A DNA stretch of 18,989 bases from Mariprofundaceae bacterium (lineage in GTDB: Bacteria > Pseudomonadota > Zetaproteobacteria > Mariprofundales > Mariprofundaceae), in the NCBI GenBank assembly GCA_027035825.1, contig JALVTX010000263.1, forward strand, positions 1 through 18,989, given 5' to 3'. How positions within the stretch are numbered: position 1 is the stretch's first letter; every line of letters begins with the position of its first letter. The notes beneath the pieces are model-generated. The model ran no database searches. It saw nothing but the letters and a program-made list of their open reading frames with translations, and was not told the DNA's origin. Position numbers and translations under genes: made by a program. Shown piece by piece: positions 16,734 through 18,989 of the stretch.

Positions 16734-18542
16734 ATGTCGCAACACGTGGTGCACCTGCTTCCGCCCGCCGTGGCCAACCAGATCGCGGCCGGTGAGGTGG
16801 TGGAGCGGCCGGCCTCCATCGTCAAGGAACTGGTCGAGAACAGCCTCGACGCCGGCGCGCGGCGCATCGTCGTGCGCATCGAGCAGGCCGGCCGCCGGCT
16901 CATCGAGGTGGACGACGACGGCTGCGGCATGTCCGCACGCGACGCCGAGATGGCGATGCGCCGCCACGCCACCAGCAAGCTCTCTAGCGCCGAGGAACTG
17001 GCCGCCATCGCCAGCCACGGCTTCCGCGGCGAGGCGCTGCCCTCCATCGCCTCCGTTTCGCGGCTGACGATGCACACGGCCCTCGGGGAGGCCACCGAGG
17101 GCGTGGAGCTGACCCAGGAGGGCGGCGGCCCCTGCCGGCTGCGCCCCGCCCCGCCCCGCCGGGGCACGCGGGTGCGCGTGCGCGACCTCTTCTTCAACAC
17201 CCCGGCCCGGGCGCGCTTCCTGCGCACCGACCGCACCGAGGAGGCCGTCATCGTCGAAACCATGCGGGCGCTGGCCATGGCCAGCCCGTCCGTCGGCTTC
17301 CGGCTGGAATGCGACGGCCGCAAGCGGCTGGACGCGCCGCCCGGCCAGGCGCGCGAGGCGCGGGTACGGCTGGTAATGGGCCGCGAGTTCGCGGACAACC
17401 AGCGCCCGGCCAGCATCGAATACCACGGCATCCAGGCGCACGGCTGCCTGGGCCTGCCCACCTGCCACCACCGCAACGCCGAGCGCATGTTCTTCTTCGT
17501 CAACGGCCGCGTGGTGCGCGACCGCCAGCTCATCGCGGCGCTGCGCGCGGGCTACCGCGACGTGCTCTTCCACGACCGCTTCCCGCAGGCCGTGCTGTGG
17601 CTGGAGATGGACCCGGCGCTGGTGGACGTGAACGTGCACCCGGCCAAGCGAGAGGTGCGCTTTCGCCATCCCCAGGAGGTGCGCGCCGCCGTCATCGCCT
17701 GCGCCCGCGCCGCCATCGCCGAGGGCGGGCAGACGGTGTCCTCCACCGTGGGCGAGCAGGCCGTGGCCGCGCTGGCGAGAAACCCGGCCACGCCCGCCCC
17801 CCGGTCGCGCGCCGGCACTTCCCCGCGACCCGACGCGGCCACGCTGCGGGCGCTGTTCACCGCCCCGGCCGGTGGCACGCCCGACGCCGCCGGACTGGAA
17901 GCCACCGAATGGGAAGTCGCCGAGCCGGATGCGCCGGCCTGGGGCGAGTCCGGGCGCCTCGACCTGGGCGCGCCGCTGGCGCAGATTCACCGTTGCTACA
18001 TCCTGGCGCAGACGGCGGACGGCGTGGTGCTCGTGGATCAGCACGCGGCGGCCGAGCGCATCGCGTATGAGCGGCTGAAGCGCCAGCTGGCCGGGCGCGG
18101 CATCGCCAGCCAGCCGCTGCTCGCGCCCGAACGCTGGCAGCCCGACGCCCGAACCAGCGCCTGGCTGCACGAGCACCTGGACGAACTGGCGCGCTTCGGC
18201 TTCGCGGCCGAGCCCAAGGGTGAGGAATGCTTCGCCATTACGGCCGTGCCGGCGTTGCTCGCCGGCGAGCCGCCGGCGGAGCTGCTGGCGGAGTTGGTGG
18301 AATCGCTGATGCGCCACGGCGCGGAGGCCGAGGGCGCGGGCCGCGTCCTGGAGCGCTGGCTGGGCAACCGCGCCTGCAAGGGGGCCATCAAGTCCGGCCG
18401 CGCGCTCTCGCCCGCCGAGCAGGAAGCGCTGCTGCGCCAGATGGAAGAGACCCCGAACATCGCCCAGTGCAACCACGGCCGCCCCACCTACGCGCGTCTG
18501 TCGCTGGCGGCGCTGGAGCGGCTGTTCGGCCGCAAGGAGTGA
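16734..18542 (+). CDS. mutL: DNA mismatch repair protein MutL, endonuclease-competent type
   Basis: A 602-residue GHKL ATPase linking MutS mismatch recognition to strand excision. N-terminal motifs: ANQIAAGEVVERP, KELVENSLDAGA (Glu32 and Asn36), DDDGCGM (60-66), GFRGEAL (96-102). A Pro/Ala-rich linker lies near 345-400. The C-terminal domain has DQHAAAERIAYE (435-446), an exact DQHA-x2-E-x4-E metal-binding motif, with ACKGAIKSG, QCNHGRP and the final LFGR. This is the set of nicking MutL proteins in bacteria without MutH; E. coli MutL lacks it. CNHGRP replaces the more common CPHGRP. Start ATG 16734 matches the family N-terminus, and GGGG just before it is a poor ribosome binding site. The antiporter follows 10 bases after the stop. 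Confidence 0.96.
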   Translation: MSQHVVHLLPPAVANQIAAGEVVERPASIVKELVENSLDAGARRIVVRIEQAGRRLIEVDDDGCGMSARDAEMAMRRHATSKLSSAEELAAIASHGFRGEALPSIASVSRLTMHTALGEATEGVELTQEGGGPCRLRPAPPRRGTRVRVRDLFFNTPARARFLRTDRTEEAVIVETMRALAMASPSVGFRLECDGRKRLDAPPGQAREARVRLVMGREFADNQRPASIEYHGIQAHGCLGLPTCHHRNAERMFFFVNGRVVRDRQLIAALRAGYRDVLFHDRFPQAVLWLEMDPALVDVNVHPAKREVRFRHPQEVRAAVIACARAAIAEGGQTVSSTVGEQAVAALARNPATPAPRSRAGTSPRPDAATLRALFTAPAGGTPDAAGLEATEWEVAEPDAPAWGESGRLDLGAPLAQIHRCYILAQTADGVVLVDQHAAAERIAYERLKRQLAGRGIASQPLLAPERWQPDARTSAWLHEHLDELARFGFAAEPKGEECFAITAVPALLAGEPPAELLAELVESLMRHGAEAEGAGRVLERWLGNRACKGAIKSGRALSPAEQEALLRQMEETPNIAQCNHGRPTYARLSLAALERLFGRKE

Positions 18543-18552
18543 CGACGCCGGC

Positions 18553-18989
18553 ATGGAAATGAACGCGATGCTGCTGATTCTCGTGGCCGCCATCGCCTGC
18601 GCGCTGGCGCTGGCCTTCCTGCTGCGCGAGCTGCGCATGCCGGCCGCCATCGCCTATATCGTCACCGGCATCGCCATCGGCCCCAGCGGCGCGAACCTGG
18701 TGCACGACCGCGAGCTCTTGCGGCACATGGGCGAGCTGGGCGTCATCATGCTGATGTTCTTCATCGGCATGGAGGTCTCGCTGCCGAGGCTGGTGGCGAA
18801 ATGGCGCGTGGCGGTGCTGGGCACGGGGGCGCAGATCGGCGTCAGCGTGCTCATCTGCACGCTGGGGGCAGCGCTCTCCGGCCATGCGTGGCAAACGGGC
18901 GTGCTCGTCGGCTTCATCATCAGCATGAGCTCCACCGCCGTCGTGCTCACCATGCTCAAGGACGCCGGCGAGCTGGAGCATCCCTTCGG
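18553..18989 (+). CDS. CPA2-type cation:proton antiporter (Kef/RosB-like), C-terminus off the window
   Basis: The last 437 bases encode about 145 residues of a membrane protein. Hydrophobic segments lie near residues 5-22, 31-45, 61-78, 90-110 and 117-135. MPAAIAYIVTGIAIGPSG and MGELGVIMLMFFIGMEVSL are signatures of the Na+/H+ exchanger fold of CPA2 transporters (KefB, KefC, RosB), which move K+ or Na+ against protons in the inner membrane. Whether it carries a C-terminal RCK/TrkA_N domain lies beyond the edge. ATG at 18553 is chosen, with another at 18559; AAGGAG within the mutL end is 13 bases upstream, so coupling to mutL is probable. Confidence 0.88.
   Translation, partial: MEMNAMLLILVAAIACALALAFLLRELRMPAAIAYIVTGIAIGPSGANLVHDRELLRHMGELGVIMLMFFIGMEVSLPRLVAKWRVAVLGTGAQIGVSVLICTLGAALSGHAWQTGVLVGFIISMSSTAVVLTMLKDAGELEHPF

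Noticed and set aside
16695..18650. Open frame of 651 codons on the minus strand opposite mutL
   Set aside because: Composition typical of a shadow frame; MutL is unmistakable on the plus strand.

Overview
This is a GC-rich chromosomal window from a motile proteobacterium. The run rpoZ-spoT-ridA followed by recG, an AlgC-type phosphomannomutase, and flagellar promoters of the sigma-28 and sigma-54 types all fit a gammaproteobacterium or close relative. One feature is atypical for that group: the L28 ribosomal protein carries the four-cysteine form. No species can be named from the sequence alone.

Left edge (1-2312): the N-terminal part of a thiolase runs leftward off the window, divergent from an algC-like phosphomannomutase/phosphoglucomutase. 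Between algC and the flagellar genes (2321-2606) lies a short non-coding transposon-like element. It has perfect terminal inverted repeats, an apparent TA target duplication and two internal hairpins, and its right end supplies the stop codon of the neighbouring fliT-like gene.

Flagellar filament block (2604-7308): leftward fliC-flaG-fliD-fliS-fliT. A sigma-28 promoter is readable upstream of fliC and a second one upstream of fliS. Strong inverted repeats sit in the fliC-flaG and flaG-fliD gaps. FliD is unusually long and the flagellin is short.

Divergent from fliC, and preceded by a sigma-54 (-24/-12) promoter match, is a 1286-residue protein (7439-11299). It joins short TPRs, a SPINDLY/O-GlcNAc-transferase-type GT41 domain, a PAPS-type sulfotransferase domain, an FkbM-type methyltransferase domain and an unassigned C-terminal region of about 240 residues. 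Its position next to flagellin suggests a one-protein assembly line that glycosylates, sulfates and methylates the filament. That function is inferred and is the most interesting thing in the window.

Right part (11308-18989): recG (leftward), rpmB (rightward, with its own terminator), then the leftward rpoZ-spoT-ridA operon. Rightward mutL, with an intact endonuclease motif, follows, and a CPA2-type cation/proton antiporter runs off the right edge. These are housekeeping genes for replication-fork rescue, translation, the stringent response and mismatch repair. The flagellar and modification block sits between algC and this group.
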